Source of the DNA: JBBKWJ01 sp037968895
GTDB taxonomy: Bacteria; Actinomycetota; Acidimicrobiia; Acidimicrobiales; SZUA-35
Assembly: GCA_037968895.1 (NCBI GenBank)
Contig: JBBKWJ010000309.1
Coordinates: 1 to 28,257 of the forward strand
DNA: 28,257 nt
Direction of reading: 5' to 3'
Positions 7,601 through 14,725 of this stretch are shown here, piece after piece. Position 1 is the stretch's first letter. The number at the start of each line of letters is the position of its first letter. The translations under genes and the position numbers were made by a program. Under the pieces are notes generated by a model, which was not told where the DNA came from, searched no databases, and saw only the letters and a list, made by a program, of their open reading frames with translations.

Positions 7601-7886
7601 CAGCCGAGAGCATCACCTTGTCGAGTGGCGACAGAAAGCTTGGCAAGCCGCGTCGAGCAACTAGACCATGAAGCTGTTGGGCTGCGACGGCGTGGCTGTC
7701 GGGACGGGCGACCCGATCGACGAACGACATCGTGAATCCGACACTTCCGGGGTCGGCCATCACCTTGCGCAGACGTCCGCTTTTGGCCCTGTCAGATCGA
7801 GTCTCGGACTCGCTTGCACGCACCAGCCACGACGCAACCAGGGCGATCGTTGGTTCTACAAAGTCATCCGCGTCCGACATGTTCAT
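4611..7886 (-). CDS. putA: Bifunctional proline dehydrogenase / 1-pyrroline-5-carboxylate dehydrogenase
   Basis: 1091 residues. Residues ~60-435 form the FAD-dependent proline dehydrogenase barrel (VKLSSIAAQLEPW, INLDMEEYRDL, LQAYLPDS, VRLVKGAN, IGVASHN, EFEMLQGM). Residues ~500-930 form the NAD-dependent aldehyde dehydrogenase domain, with PPWNFPVAIPTGG (Asn612), the catalytic Glu708 in LLAETSGKNALV and the nucleophile Cys742 in GHSGQKCSAAS. Together they oxidise proline to glutamate, channelling the P5C/semialdehyde intermediate. There is no N-terminal RHH DNA-binding domain, so it is not a self-repressing PutA. A further ~150 residues follow the ALDH domain, as in long type PutAs where this part helps cover the channel. 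A second ATG at 7880 is equally plausible as start, having GGGGG at SD distance. The PAS-AraC regulator is divergent, 52 bases away. Confidence 0.96.
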   Translation of the reverse strand: MNMSDADDFVEPTIALVASWLVRASESETRSDRAKSGRLRKVMADPGSVGFTMSFVDRVARPDSHAVAAQQLHGLVARRGLPSFLSPLDKVMLSAGAFLAPKLPRIVMPLTQQRMRQMVGHLVADSDLDALKKHLQESRDDGYRVNVNLLGEAVLGHGEADRRLAATEAMIADPEIDYVSVKLSSIAAQLEPWAFDEECERLRGRLRGLFAGAMASTPPTFINLDMEEYRDLALTIAVFTSILDEPEFLGLTAGLVLQAYLPDSYEALQHLVEWANRRRSAGGAEIKVRLVKGANLSMERVDAAIHGWEEAPFRSKADTDANYKRCLDWVMRPDRVEGVRIGVASHNLFDVAFAHLLAESRGVSDRVEFEMLQGMSPAQSRVVKADAGGVLLYTPAVAPKDFDVAISYLVRRLEENASPENFLHSLFDLAPGSAAFVREESRFRDAMERRELVPRTPFRTQTRLVALTTSDPSAVFVNEPDTDPRLAANREWAKAAVSGDCSAPSTPLTIELSGIDQAVEIATGAFTGWSSLPGTVRREALLKVADKLSEHRGVFVSAMVHEASKTVGQADPEISEAIDFARYYADRAVELDPGEGGTFTPAGVVVVVPPWNFPVAIPTGGVMAALAAGNSVILKPAPETPRCAELIAEACWAAGIPTDVLQFVRCPDNEVGQRLVTHPDVAAVILTGALETADLFRSWKPELNLLAETSGKNALVITSNADIDLAVADLVASAFGHSGQKCSAASLAICVGPVYESERFRRQLKDAVESIRVGPANELSTNMNPLVAPAIGKLLRALTTLEQGEEWLVEPKRLDEAGQMWSPGVRLGVVQGSWFHKTECFGPVLGVMRARDLDEALAIQNATSFGLTGGIHTLEPAEVDYWLDRVEIGNAYVNRGITGAIVQRQPFGGWKQSAIGPGAKAGGPNYVLRLGDWSDASERSDAWLARAKASDERWWRDEFSVDHDPTGLFCESNVFRYRPLPEMVLRVGHGANEVEVQRCVHAAQQAGVPMVLSRVDEISDASFGATFGGAERVRCLGTVPTELRKAAAQSGVELLTMPVVANGRIELLNYVREQAISRTLHRFGNVLPEAN

Positions 7887-7938
7887 ACCCCCAGTGTCTC
7901 GCGATCCGTTGGGCTCGTCTTGTACGATCGCGCCTCAG
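7887..7938. promoter_or_regulatory. Divergent putA / PAS-AraC promoter region with inverted repeat
   Basis: The whole intergenic space is 52 bases. GCGATC (7901-7906) and GATCGC (7926-7931) form a 6-bp inverted repeat 19 bases apart. TACGAT (7923-7928) is a candidate -10 for the plus-strand regulator, giving a leader of only about 4 bases. Both promoters must overlap, so binding here would affect both genes. Confidence 0.4.
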
Positions 7939-8688
7939 ATGACTCAAAAGCGCACCAATTCCGAAGCCGACGACGTCTTCCCTTGTCAGCCTGCTCTTCT
8001 CGAGTTGTTCGACGACCTGGCCGGCGTGCTGTTCTGCATCAAGGATGACCAGAGTCGGTACGTCTTCGTCAACGACGGATTTCTCCGCCGATCAGGCAAA
8101 AGGTCGAAACGTGATCTCATTGGGAAACGGGCGGTTGACATCTTTGCGCCCCAACGCGCCGAACAGTATGAAGCGCAAGACGCCGAAGTGTTGTCGTCTG
8201 GCGTCGCGCTCCGTGACGTCCTTGAGCTCATCAGACGACCGGACGGATCACCCGGGTGGTATCTCACTTCAAAGATCCCGGTCGACAATGGGGATCAGCC
8301 TGGTGGACTCGTCAGCGTAAGCAAAGACCTCGAGACGCCTAGCGATGAAGAGCTCGCAATGGCGTCACTCACGCGAGTTATCGATTTCGTTCACGAACAT
8401 AGCGCCAGCCCCATTCGCACGAGCGACCTTGTCGAGGTTGCGGGAGGCAGTGCGAGTCAACTGGCGGTGCGCCTCAAGCGTGTGACTGGGCTTACGCCGA
8501 CCCAGTTCATCGTCCGCTCACGCGTCGACCGTGCGACCAGCTTGCTCACCTTGACCGAGCACTCGATCGCTGATGTGGCTGCGCAGTCGGGCTTCTATGA
8601 CCAGGCCGACCTCACGAAGCAGTTTGGGCGATACACCGGCTTGACCCCGGCCCGGTTTCGGGCCACGAGAGGCAAGGACGTCCGCTAG
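7939..8688 (+). CDS. PAS-domain AraC-family transcriptional regulator, probable regulator of putA
   Basis: 249 residues from ATG 7939. Residues ~22-130 are a PAS domain (LLELFDDLAGVLFCIKDDQSRYVFVNDGFLRRSG, IGKRAVDIF, then the RRPDGSPGWYLTSKIPV strand pair and VSVSKDLE). Residues ~145-243 are an AraC double helix-turn-helix: one HTH around RTSDLVEVAGGSASQLAVRLK, the second around SIADVAAQSGFYDQADLTKQF, ending GLTPARFR. PAS in place of the usual cupin sensor is uncommon for AraC proteins. The ligand may be a small molecule, haem or flavin; no haem-ligand motif is evident. Upstream in-frame starts exist back to 7732, but they lie inside putA on the other strand and the PAS fold begins only after 7939. 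Its divergence from putA suggests it senses proline or redox state; that is inference. Confidence 0.85.
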   Translation: MTQKRTNSEADDVFPCQPALLELFDDLAGVLFCIKDDQSRYVFVNDGFLRRSGKRSKRDLIGKRAVDIFAPQRAEQYEAQDAEVLSSGVALRDVLELIRRPDGSPGWYLTSKIPVDNGDQPGGLVSVSKDLETPSDEELAMASLTRVIDFVHEHSASPIRTSDLVEVAGGSASQLAVRLKRVTGLTPTQFIVRSRVDRATSLLTLTEHSIADVAAQSGFYDQADLTKQFGRYTGLTPARFRATRGKDVR

Positions 8689-9443
8689 GTCAGCAGCATT
8701 TTCGTCGCGGCAACAACGATCTCGATTGCATTTGATTCGACTGCCGCGTGGGTTTCTTCGTTTGGGGTCTCTTGATCGGAACGATTGACGAGAACTCCGC
8801 TGACGCAGCCAGCCCGTAGCCCTTGAGTCGCACATTGGGTGAAGAGCGTTGCCGACTCCATCTCGTAGTTCAACACACCAAGGTCTTGCCATTCTTGGAG
8901 GCTTCCCCTGAAGCGAGCTACGACCCGACCCGAATAGGTGTCGTAGCGCTCTTGGCCCGGGTAGAAGGTGTCAGCCGAGGCCGTGATGCCGACATGCGGA
9001 ACCTTCCCCGCAGCGAGTGTTGCGTCGACCAACGCCCTTGTGCAGTCAAAGTTGGACACCGCAGGATACTCCGAAGGAGCAAAATGGAAGCTTGCCCCGT
9101 CGAGCCGAACTGCGGCGTTGGTAATAACGACATCCGCAACGTCGATGCCTGGTTGGATTGCTCCCGTCGTTCCAACCCTGAGGAAGGTGGTCACTCCGAG
9201 TTGAGCCAGTTCCTCAACGGCGATCGAAACCGAGGGGCCGCCGATACCGGTCGAGCACACTACGACTGCCTTGCCATCGGCGTAGCCCAGAAAGCTGGTG
9301 AACTCGCGCGTCGACGCAAGGAACGTCGGGTTGTCGAAGTGGCTTGCGATCCGTTCAACGCGTCCTGGGTCGCCAGGAACAATTGCAATCGTGGCTCCGT
9401 CGAGCATGTCGCGGGTCAGTCCAAGATGAAATACGTCAGCCAT
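8685..9443 (-). CDS. udp: Uridine phosphorylase
   Basis: 252 residues, close in length and sequence to E. coli Udp throughout: DVFHLGLT at the N-terminus, phosphate-binding GDPGRVE (24-30), VCSTGIGGPSVSIAVEELAQLG, RVGTTGAIQPGI (89-100), VRLDGASFHFAP, the uracil-recognition FYPGQERYDTYSG (Gln164, Arg166) and the ribose-binding YEMESATL (Glu194, Glu197). It converts uridine and phosphate to uracil and ribose-1-phosphate in pyrimidine salvage. The stop TAG overlaps that of the PAS-AraC gene in the shared bases CTAG (8685-8688). The ATG is preceded by TAAGGT and 6 bases, with no SD. It is separate from the downstream-lying ornithine cyclodeaminase-like gene, which is on the same strand but ends 33 bases before it. 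Confidence 0.95.
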   Translation of the reverse strand: MADVFHLGLTRDMLDGATIAIVPGDPGRVERIASHFDNPTFLASTREFTSFLGYADGKAVVVCSTGIGGPSVSIAVEELAQLGVTTFLRVGTTGAIQPGIDVADVVITNAAVRLDGASFHFAPSEYPAVSNFDCTRALVDATLAAGKVPHVGITASADTFYPGQERYDTYSGRVVARFRGSLQEWQDLGVLNYEMESATLFTQCATQGLRAGCVSGVLVNRSDQETPNEETHAAVESNAIEIVVAATKMLLT

Positions 9444-9449
9444 CGTGCA

Positions 9450-9455
9450 ACCTTA
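9450..9455 (-). promoter_or_regulatory. Candidate -10 box (TAAGGT) of leaderless udp
   Basis: TAAGGT on the minus strand ends 6 bases before the udp ATG (9441-9443), placing transcription start at the A of ATG. It lies in the 33-base gap after the preceding gene. Confidence 0.5.
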
Positions 9456-9476
9456 GGCCAAGCCGTTCGTGTTGCG

Positions 9477-10424
9477 TCAGGGCCTTAGGCCCGCTCTGTC
9501 GGCGACTAGCCGAGCAACGGCGATGTCTTCGACTGGTAGCCCGACGCTCTTGAACAAGGTCGTTTCTACAGAGCGAACGACTCCTGAATTACGCACAAGA
9601 TCGACGATGTCTCCTGCCACGTCATCCCAGCTCCACTCGCCCGATTGCGCTGCTTGAATCAACTCGCCAGCCTCTTCAGCAGCTGCTTCGCGGTGATCGA
9701 CGTACACCTGAGAGGCTGCGACGACACTTGTGGTGAATTCGGATTGTTCGGGTTTGAACGAGCCGACGGCGTTGATGTGGGTTGTCCCGACCAAGGCGGA
9801 CGCGTCGAAGAGCGGCGCCGCGGCCCGCGTCGTTGTGCACACGATGTCACATGCCATCGCGTCGCTGGTCGTTCCAGCACTCGCGTCAACCTCGTTTTCT
9901 TTCGATACTTGCGAGGCAAACTCGCTGGCTCGCCCGATGGTGCCAGAGACACAGACAAGCCGTGAGATGCCGGGCCGCACGACCAGCATTGCCTCAACGT
10001 GAGCAGCGGCCTGCACCCCGGTGCCGAACACCGCAAGGGAACCGGCATCCTCGGGAGCCAGATAATCGGTCGCCAACGCTGAGGCCGCTGGCGTGCGCAG
10101 CTCGGTGAGGACCGCTCCATCGAGCAGGGCCCGTATGCGCCCATCAACTTCACTGAACAGCACGTAGATGCCTTGGATCGCTGGCAACCCCGCTGCTGTG
10201 TTTCCGGGGAAGACCGAGACGAGCTTGCAGCCGCCAACTCCATCAAGGGCCGTTGGCATCGAGAGCAGTATGCGCGAATGAGTCTCGTCGACTGAGAGAT
10301 CGACGATGGTGCGCGGCGGATCGACGTGCCGGTCTCGAAATACCGCCCGGAGCGTCTCGATCACGTCGCCCATCGGTGCGAGCTGCCTTACTTCCGAAGC
10401 GGATAGGAATGGAGGAGCAGTCAT
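9477..10424 (-). CDS. Ornithine cyclodeaminase / mu-crystallin family protein
   Basis: 315 residues. The start is the ATG at 10422-10424, with GAGGTGA (10427-10433) just upstream; the in-frame TTG at 10439 precedes that SD and is rejected. Motifs include GVGGCKLVSVFPGN (Lys67), LTELRTPAASALATDYLAP (106-124), a Rossmann GTGVQAAAHV (134-143) and INAVGSFKPEQSE near the C-terminus. Members are NAD(P)-dependent; OCD turns ornithine into proline plus ammonia, and relatives act on alanine, ketimines or opine-like substrates. The catalytic Asp expected in ornithine cyclodeaminase is not clearly placed, so substrate is open. With putA ~1.6 kb away, an ornithine-to-proline-to-glutamate route is attractive but unproven. 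It is divergent from the pseudokinase gene, with 72 bases between. Confidence 0.85.
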   Translation of the reverse strand: MTAPPFLSASEVRQLAPMGDVIETLRAVFRDRHVDPPRTIVDLSVDETHSRILLSMPTALDGVGGCKLVSVFPGNTAAGLPAIQGIYVLFSEVDGRIRALLDGAVLTELRTPAASALATDYLAPEDAGSLAVFGTGVQAAAHVEAMLVVRPGISRLVCVSGTIGRASEFASQVSKENEVDASAGTTSDAMACDIVCTTTRAAAPLFDASALVGTTHINAVGSFKPEQSEFTTSVVAASQVYVDHREAAAEEAGELIQAAQSGEWSWDDVAGDIVDLVRNSGVVRSVETTLFKSVGLPVEDIAVARLVADRAGLRP

Positions 10425-10484
10425 AATCACCTCGGTCAATGAACAGCCAGTCTCGCGTACAGCGAGCCATGTTGCAGCCTCGAC

Positions 10485-10490
10485 TACAGT
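10485..10490 (+). promoter_or_regulatory. Candidate -10 box (TACAGT) of the leaderless pseudokinase gene
   Basis: TACAGT ends 6 bases before the ATG at 10497. The sequence around the start has no SD. The GTACAGCGAG upstream (10458-10467) forms a small inverted repeat with CTCGC (10452-10456), which may be chance. Confidence 0.55.
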
Positions 10491-10496
10491 CGCTCA

Positions 10497-12272
10497 ATGG
10501 CCCCCGACGCCGAATTGATCCGCATGATCGAGGACCGCGTGCGACCTCGTTGTGTGACCAACCTGTTTCTCGAAACGCTCTGGCACGACTGCCTCACGTC
10601 GTCAAACCCAATAGTAGTTGCCGGTGGTCACGCCTACCGGGCGTCAAACGACCTCGCCGAGCTTTGTGTGTCCGATGCCAGGGCCCGCCTACGAGTTGCG
10701 GCCACACTTCTCGAGTCGGCTGACATCGCCGACTCGCCACTGATCGCGTGGTGGGTATACAACCTTGGCGGCGACGCGGCAGACGAGGCGCTCGACTTAC
10801 CTGAGGCGTACAGACTCTTCTCCAAAGCTGCCATCTTGGCCGAACGCAAAGGCCTCGCCGAAGCCTGGATCCGGTCGCTTGTTAACCGCATTTACCTCCT
10901 GACGCAGACAGGACGATCACGAGAACTCATCATTGCGGTAAAAGAAATGGTCGCAACAGAAGCGTTCAACACAGCTGCGGTCCTCAAGGCCAGCGCGTTG
11001 GCCGAGGTCTTGGCCTGGCTCGGTCAGCCAGGACTTAGTGCACAAGCACGTGGTCAGGCGGCAGAAGTCTCTGCAACGCCGAGCCGAGCTGCGGTCGCGC
11101 AAGGCCACATCGCCAACGGCGATCTCGGCGCCGCCGAAGCGATCCTCGCACCCGATCTGCTCCAGCCGAAGCCATCAAACAGATTCGATCCGCAGGCGCA
11201 TGCATCACACCTCCTTGCCGCAGTCGATCTACGCATAAAGCAGAGTCAGCTTGTAGAGGCACAGGTACTTGCCAACATCGCTGACCAGTTTCTGTCGACA
11301 CGAGATTCGGCCAAACACACCAACCTTCTTCGGCTTCAGATGGCAGAAATCTGTCAACTTCGAGGCGATTCGCTTGAGGCCCTCGATCACCTCGCCCTTG
11401 TAAATGATGCGCAAACCCCAACTGACGATCGACTCAAACTTGCCTGCCTCTACGTCGGCGCCTACACCGGCCTCGAGCGTTGGACTGAAGCTGCCCGCTG
11501 GCATCGCAAGCAAATCGAGCGATCCAAACAACGATCTCCGAGCGCGCTAGAACAGGCGGAGCTCATCGACATCTTGGTATCGAGTGAGTTCGCGAGCGTC
11601 GTAAGCGGGCCTGTCGAGAAACGACTGGCCGAGCTGCGGGAAACCCTCTTGGAGCGAGAGGCGATGACATCTGTCGTTGCCAAAGATCTCAGGGGACCGA
11701 TATTCGCTCTCGAACTTGCAACGACCATGTCGGAGTCGGCACCCTCGTCGCGCGTCTCTCATTTGATGGATGCGTCACAAACGGCGCTTGAGCTTGCAAT
11801 TTCTAAGCTCACCGATCTTGACTTCTTAGAGTCGTTCGATTCAACGGGTCCGATGTCGGAGGTTGATGTGTGCGAACTCGCGGTTGCGGGCGCAGAATTA
11901 GCTCGACCGGTGTTGCGTGGCGGCGTGGTTGAACTCGAGTTTCCGCCAACGAGGCGAAGGCCGAAGGTGGTCGGGCATGGTGAATTGCTCGCACGGGTAG
12001 TGGCATACGCGATTGTCGACGTCGCAACTCATGCGCCGGGGGACGCCAAACTGAGATTGGTAGTTGGTGACTACAACAACGTAGTGACGATCACAATTCA
12101 GACCGCCGATACCAGCATCCTGCAGCCGAGCGAGATCGGGGCCAGCAGCCCGGTGATCGGACGCGAGCAATTCGTGTTGAACCGAATTGTGCAACTGATC
12201 GGCGGTCGTCTCCACGATTCGTCTACCTCCGACCGCGACCGACTGGTCAGACTGTCGCTCCCAATCGCATAG
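10497..12272 (+). CDS. TPR-like protein with degenerate histidine-kinase domain (probable pseudokinase)
   Basis: 591 residues, soluble. Residues ~50-370 are alpha-helical repeats of TPR/MalT type (for example AYRLFSKAAILAERKGLAEAWI, LLRLQMAEICQLRGDSLEALDHL, YVGAYTGLERWTEAARWHRKQ). Residues ~375-591 match the layout of the kinase at 12644-14584, but the key residues are gone. Where that kinase has IVAHDLRG, this one has VVAKDLRG, so the phospho-acceptor His is Lys396. The N-box Asn is Asp508 (YAIVDVATHA), the DxGxG motif reads TADTS, and the GLGL loop is REQF. The C-terminal strand pattern (VQLIGGRL, then RLVRLSLPI) is kept, so the fold is probably intact. It should not bind ATP or accept phosphate normally. 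I infer a paralogue now used as regulator or scaffold for the neighbouring kinase. It converges on the receiver gene, with 6 bases between the stops. Confidence 0.8.
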   Translation: MAPDAELIRMIEDRVRPRCVTNLFLETLWHDCLTSSNPIVVAGGHAYRASNDLAELCVSDARARLRVAATLLESADIADSPLIAWWVYNLGGDAADEALDLPEAYRLFSKAAILAERKGLAEAWIRSLVNRIYLLTQTGRSRELIIAVKEMVATEAFNTAAVLKASALAEVLAWLGQPGLSAQARGQAAEVSATPSRAAVAQGHIANGDLGAAEAILAPDLLQPKPSNRFDPQAHASHLLAAVDLRIKQSQLVEAQVLANIADQFLSTRDSAKHTNLLRLQMAEICQLRGDSLEALDHLALVNDAQTPTDDRLKLACLYVGAYTGLERWTEAARWHRKQIERSKQRSPSALEQAELIDILVSSEFASVVSGPVEKRLAELRETLLEREAMTSVVAKDLRGPIFALELATTMSESAPSSRVSHLMDASQTALELAISKLTDLDFLESFDSTGPMSEVDVCELAVAGAELARPVLRGGVVELEFPPTRRRPKVVGHGELLARVVAYAIVDVATHAPGDAKLRLVVGDYNNVVTITIQTADTSILQPSEIGASSPVIGREQFVLNRIVQLIGGRLHDSSTSDRDRLVRLSLPIA

Positions 12273-12278
12273 CGATAG

Positions 12279-12635
12279 CTATGGCTGCGCGACCATCGCA
12301 AGGAGTTCGCTTGGATCGAATGGCTTCTGGAGGAAGCTCACCTCTCGGCTGCCGCAGCCAGACCGAACTCGCTGCTCCGCGTGGCCGGAGATCACGATCA
12401 CCTTCAGGCCAGGCGAGATCGAGTGAATTGCGTCGACCACATGGCAGCCAGTTCCGCCGCGCAACTCGTAGTCGCAGACCAGAGCTACGACTCGGTCAGC
12501 CGAACCGAAGGCGGCCACGGCACTAGCTTCGTCGCTGGCGGTGACGGTGGCATAACCCGACTCTTCAAGCCAGATCGCGAGCAGTTCGACCATGATCTGG
12601 TCGTCGTCCACAATAAGAATCGTTTCGCGCTCCAC
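12279..12635 (-). CDS. Single-domain response regulator (receiver only)
   Basis: 118 residues, one CheY-like receiver with no output domain. Acidic pocket Asp10/Asp11 (ILIVDDDQ), phospho-acceptor Asp55 (VCDYELRGG), Ser83 (VISGH, switch position) and Lys104 (LQKPF) are all present, so it should be phosphorylated. The GTG start (12633-12635) follows the kinase stop by 8 bases and has GGAG at good SD distance. It is therefore co-transcribed with the TPR kinase at 12644-14584 and is its likely partner. With no DNA-binding or enzymatic domain, it must signal by protein contact or act as a phosphate sink; the pseudokinase encoded just beyond is one possible target. Confidence 0.9.
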   Translation of the reverse strand: MERETILIVDDDQIMVELLAIWLEESGYATVTASDEASAVAAFGSADRVVALVCDYELRGGTGCHVVDAIHSISPGLKVIVISGHAEQRVRSGCGSREVSFLQKPFDPSELLAMVAQP

Positions 12636-12643
12636 GCCGCTCC

Positions 12644-14584
12644 CTACGAATTGCCAGCCATCTTTGATTGACCTGCCCGCGGCAACCGTAACTCGAATAA
12701 TGCGCCCCGGCCATTTCCGTCAGAGTGGGCATGAAGGCTGCCCCCCATTGCTTCGCACAACTGGCGAGCGGTATAGAGTCCGAGTCCGTACCGGGCCTCG
12801 CCACAAGTCGGGGTGGCGGACGCAGTGGTGTAGCGCTTCCATATCGACGGCATGTCCTCGGCGAGGATTCCCTGGCCAAAGTCTCGGACCTCGACCACAA
12901 TCCAGTCTGTCTCGGCCTCGTCACGCCATTCACGAACGCCGACTTCGATGTATGCATCTCGATTGGAGTACTTGACCGCGTTGCTCACCAGATTCGACAC
13001 GATGAGGCTGATTGCATCACGGTCATACACGACGAGAGCGGCGGGCGATGAATCGTCATGGAGCAGGATGATCTGACCCTTGCGGTTCGCAATCTCCGAG
13101 GCGAGGCCGATGACTCCGCCGACTATCGATGAAATATGCGTTGGTTGGGCCTCGTCGTGTAGACCGCTATCAATCGTCAACAACACGCCGAGCGCATCCA
13201 CAATCGAACGCATAGTCTTCGTTGCTTGCCTCATCGTTGCTACGGCCGATGACCGTTCCTCTGAGGTTGACGATTCGCCGGCGAGGCGCGGTTGCGCAAG
13301 CCGGGCAACACCGAGGGCGCCGCGAAGATCGTGAGCTACGATCCCGAGCAATTCACGCTTTTGGCGCAACAGCTCTGAGGCCTCGGCTTCCCTCATGTGT
13401 TCGAAGGTTTCGTCGAGAAGTCGGTCAAGCGCAGCGTGCGGGACATCTATTCCGGAGGCCGGTGCCATTGATACCGGACGCCGAGCATGAGAACGCATAT
13501 CGGCCAGCTGGGCAAGACTCTCGACTGCCTCCCGCGGTCTGCCCGCTTGCTCAAGAGCGATTGCACGGAGCCCGAGCTCCTCAACTCTGTCACCGTATGG
13601 GGTCCGCTCACTATCGAATGAGGCGAGCTCCTCCAGTGCGGCGTGAGGAAGCCCCCTGGCCAACGCGAGCTCCGCGAGAGCGATAGCGACGCCGCCGAAC
13701 ATAGCGACGTCAAGTTGTTCGACCGTGTCGTGTCCAAGCCGAGCCAGAGCGCGAGCCGCCCGATCGAACTCACCCTGTCGAATCGCCAGTCGCGCCCTAA
13801 CGAGCACTAAGGCGGGCCCGTGATCGGACCCTCCGTTGTCGAATACCGGATGGGCTAGCGCCCTAGTCGCCTCCTCGACGTCGTCAGCCGCAAGCGCGAT
13901 TCGAGCCCGCAAGATTTCTAAACGGCCGAGTTGGCAGGGCATGAGCTTCGTGGCCAGTGCTGCCGCAGCATCGACCTTCTCGCGTGCCGTCTCGAGGTCA
14001 TCATCAGCGAGCGCAAGGCGTGCTAGCTGGTAATAGCTGGAAGCAAGTACCTGCACGGGAACGACCGACCAGCCGATCATCCGTTGGTGAAGAAGCGCAG
14101 ACCCCATCAGGTTGCCTTTGCTCACTTCGAGGTCGCACAGGTGAAACCAGACGTTTCGAGCGCTGGTTTGATCACCGGTTCGGGCAAAGTGATCGAAACT
14201 CACACCCATCCACTGGATTGCCTCGTCAATGCGGCCAAGCGACTCGTACCAGCGTCCCTGCTGCGCGTAGAGCGAGCCAACCAGCGACGACTCAGGACCC
14301 GTCCACGAGTCGAGGTCTGCGAGTTCGAGCAGCTTGGAAGCGGCTTGCACGTGGGTGCTCAACTGCCGAAAGTCGCTCGACGCGTCGGCCACTGCACCAA
14401 GCGTGATGTGGGTCTGAATGACGAGATCGATGTCGCCGACCGCCTCGGCATCGGCCAGCAGTCCGTCCACATTGACACCGTCGACTAACCGAGCGTTGTG
14501 GACGGCGCGTCGCCGCTGCACTATCGCTTCCTGCAGCTCTTTCTCGATTGGATACAACGACACGAGATTCGATTGCGATGTCAA
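12644..14584 (-). CDS. Soluble histidine kinase with long TPR-like sensor region
   Basis: 646 residues with no membrane segment. Residues ~50-370 are helical TPR/MalT-like repeats (SLYAQQGRWYESLGRIDEAIQWM, YYQLARLALADDDLETAREKVD, RLAIRQGEFDRAARALARL). A HisKA domain follows, with His418 in LGIVAHDLRGALG, then a HATPase domain with the N-box NLVSNAVKYS (Asn535), VRDFGQGI (Asp568, Gly570, Gly572) and RYGLGLYTARQL (Gly600, Gly602). All catalytic motifs are intact. The start is TTG (14582-14584), supported by GGGAGGG three bases upstream. The receiver gene follows by 8 bases. TPR-like inputs usually bind proteins or peptides, so the signal is likely cytoplasmic. An inverted repeat flanks its promoter candidate. 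The opposing gene at 10497-12272 encodes a protein of the same plan lacking catalytic residues. Confidence 0.93.
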   Translation of the reverse strand: MTSQSNLVSLYPIEKELQEAIVQRRRAVHNARLVDGVNVDGLLADAEAVGDIDLVIQTHITLGAVADASSDFRQLSTHVQAASKLLELADLDSWTGPESSLVGSLYAQQGRWYESLGRIDEAIQWMGVSFDHFARTGDQTSARNVWFHLCDLEVSKGNLMGSALLHQRMIGWSVVPVQVLASSYYQLARLALADDDLETAREKVDAAAALATKLMPCQLGRLEILRARIALAADDVEEATRALAHPVFDNGGSDHGPALVLVRARLAIRQGEFDRAARALARLGHDTVEQLDVAMFGGVAIALAELALARGLPHAALEELASFDSERTPYGDRVEELGLRAIALEQAGRPREAVESLAQLADMRSHARRPVSMAPASGIDVPHAALDRLLDETFEHMREAEASELLRQKRELLGIVAHDLRGALGVARLAQPRLAGESSTSEERSSAVATMRQATKTMRSIVDALGVLLTIDSGLHDEAQPTHISSIVGGVIGLASEIANRKGQIILLHDDSSPAALVVYDRDAISLIVSNLVSNAVKYSNRDAYIEVGVREWRDEAETDWIVVEVRDFGQGILAEDMPSIWKRYTTASATPTCGEARYGLGLYTARQLCEAMGGSLHAHSDGNGRGALFELRLPRAGQSKMAGNS

Positions 14585-14596
14585 TGGCCCTCCCTA

Positions 14597-14631
14597 GCGC
14601 CAATGCTGGTCTCATGCTACATCATTGGCGC
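14597..14631 (-). promoter_or_regulatory. Inverted repeat bracketing a -10 box upstream of the TPR kinase
   Basis: GCGCCAATG (14597-14605) and CATTGGCGC (14623-14631) form a perfect 9-bp inverted repeat with 17 bases between. On the minus strand TAGCAT (14619 to 14614) lies between the arms as a candidate -10. If transcription starts near 14607, the full repeat is not transcribed, so it would act as an operator rather than an RNA hairpin. Confidence 0.5.
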
Positions 14632-14725
14632 ATCACCGAAGTCGCTTCCGGTCTCAGCCATCGATGCCACGGATCTCCGCTAGCGTCGAATGTCAATCGA
14701 CGACCACTATGTCCGCCGAGGCCCC

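Noticed and set aside
8823..9488. Plus-strand open frame of 221 codons opposite udp
   Set aside because: udp is near-identical in pattern to E. coli Udp; the antisense frame shows no family features.
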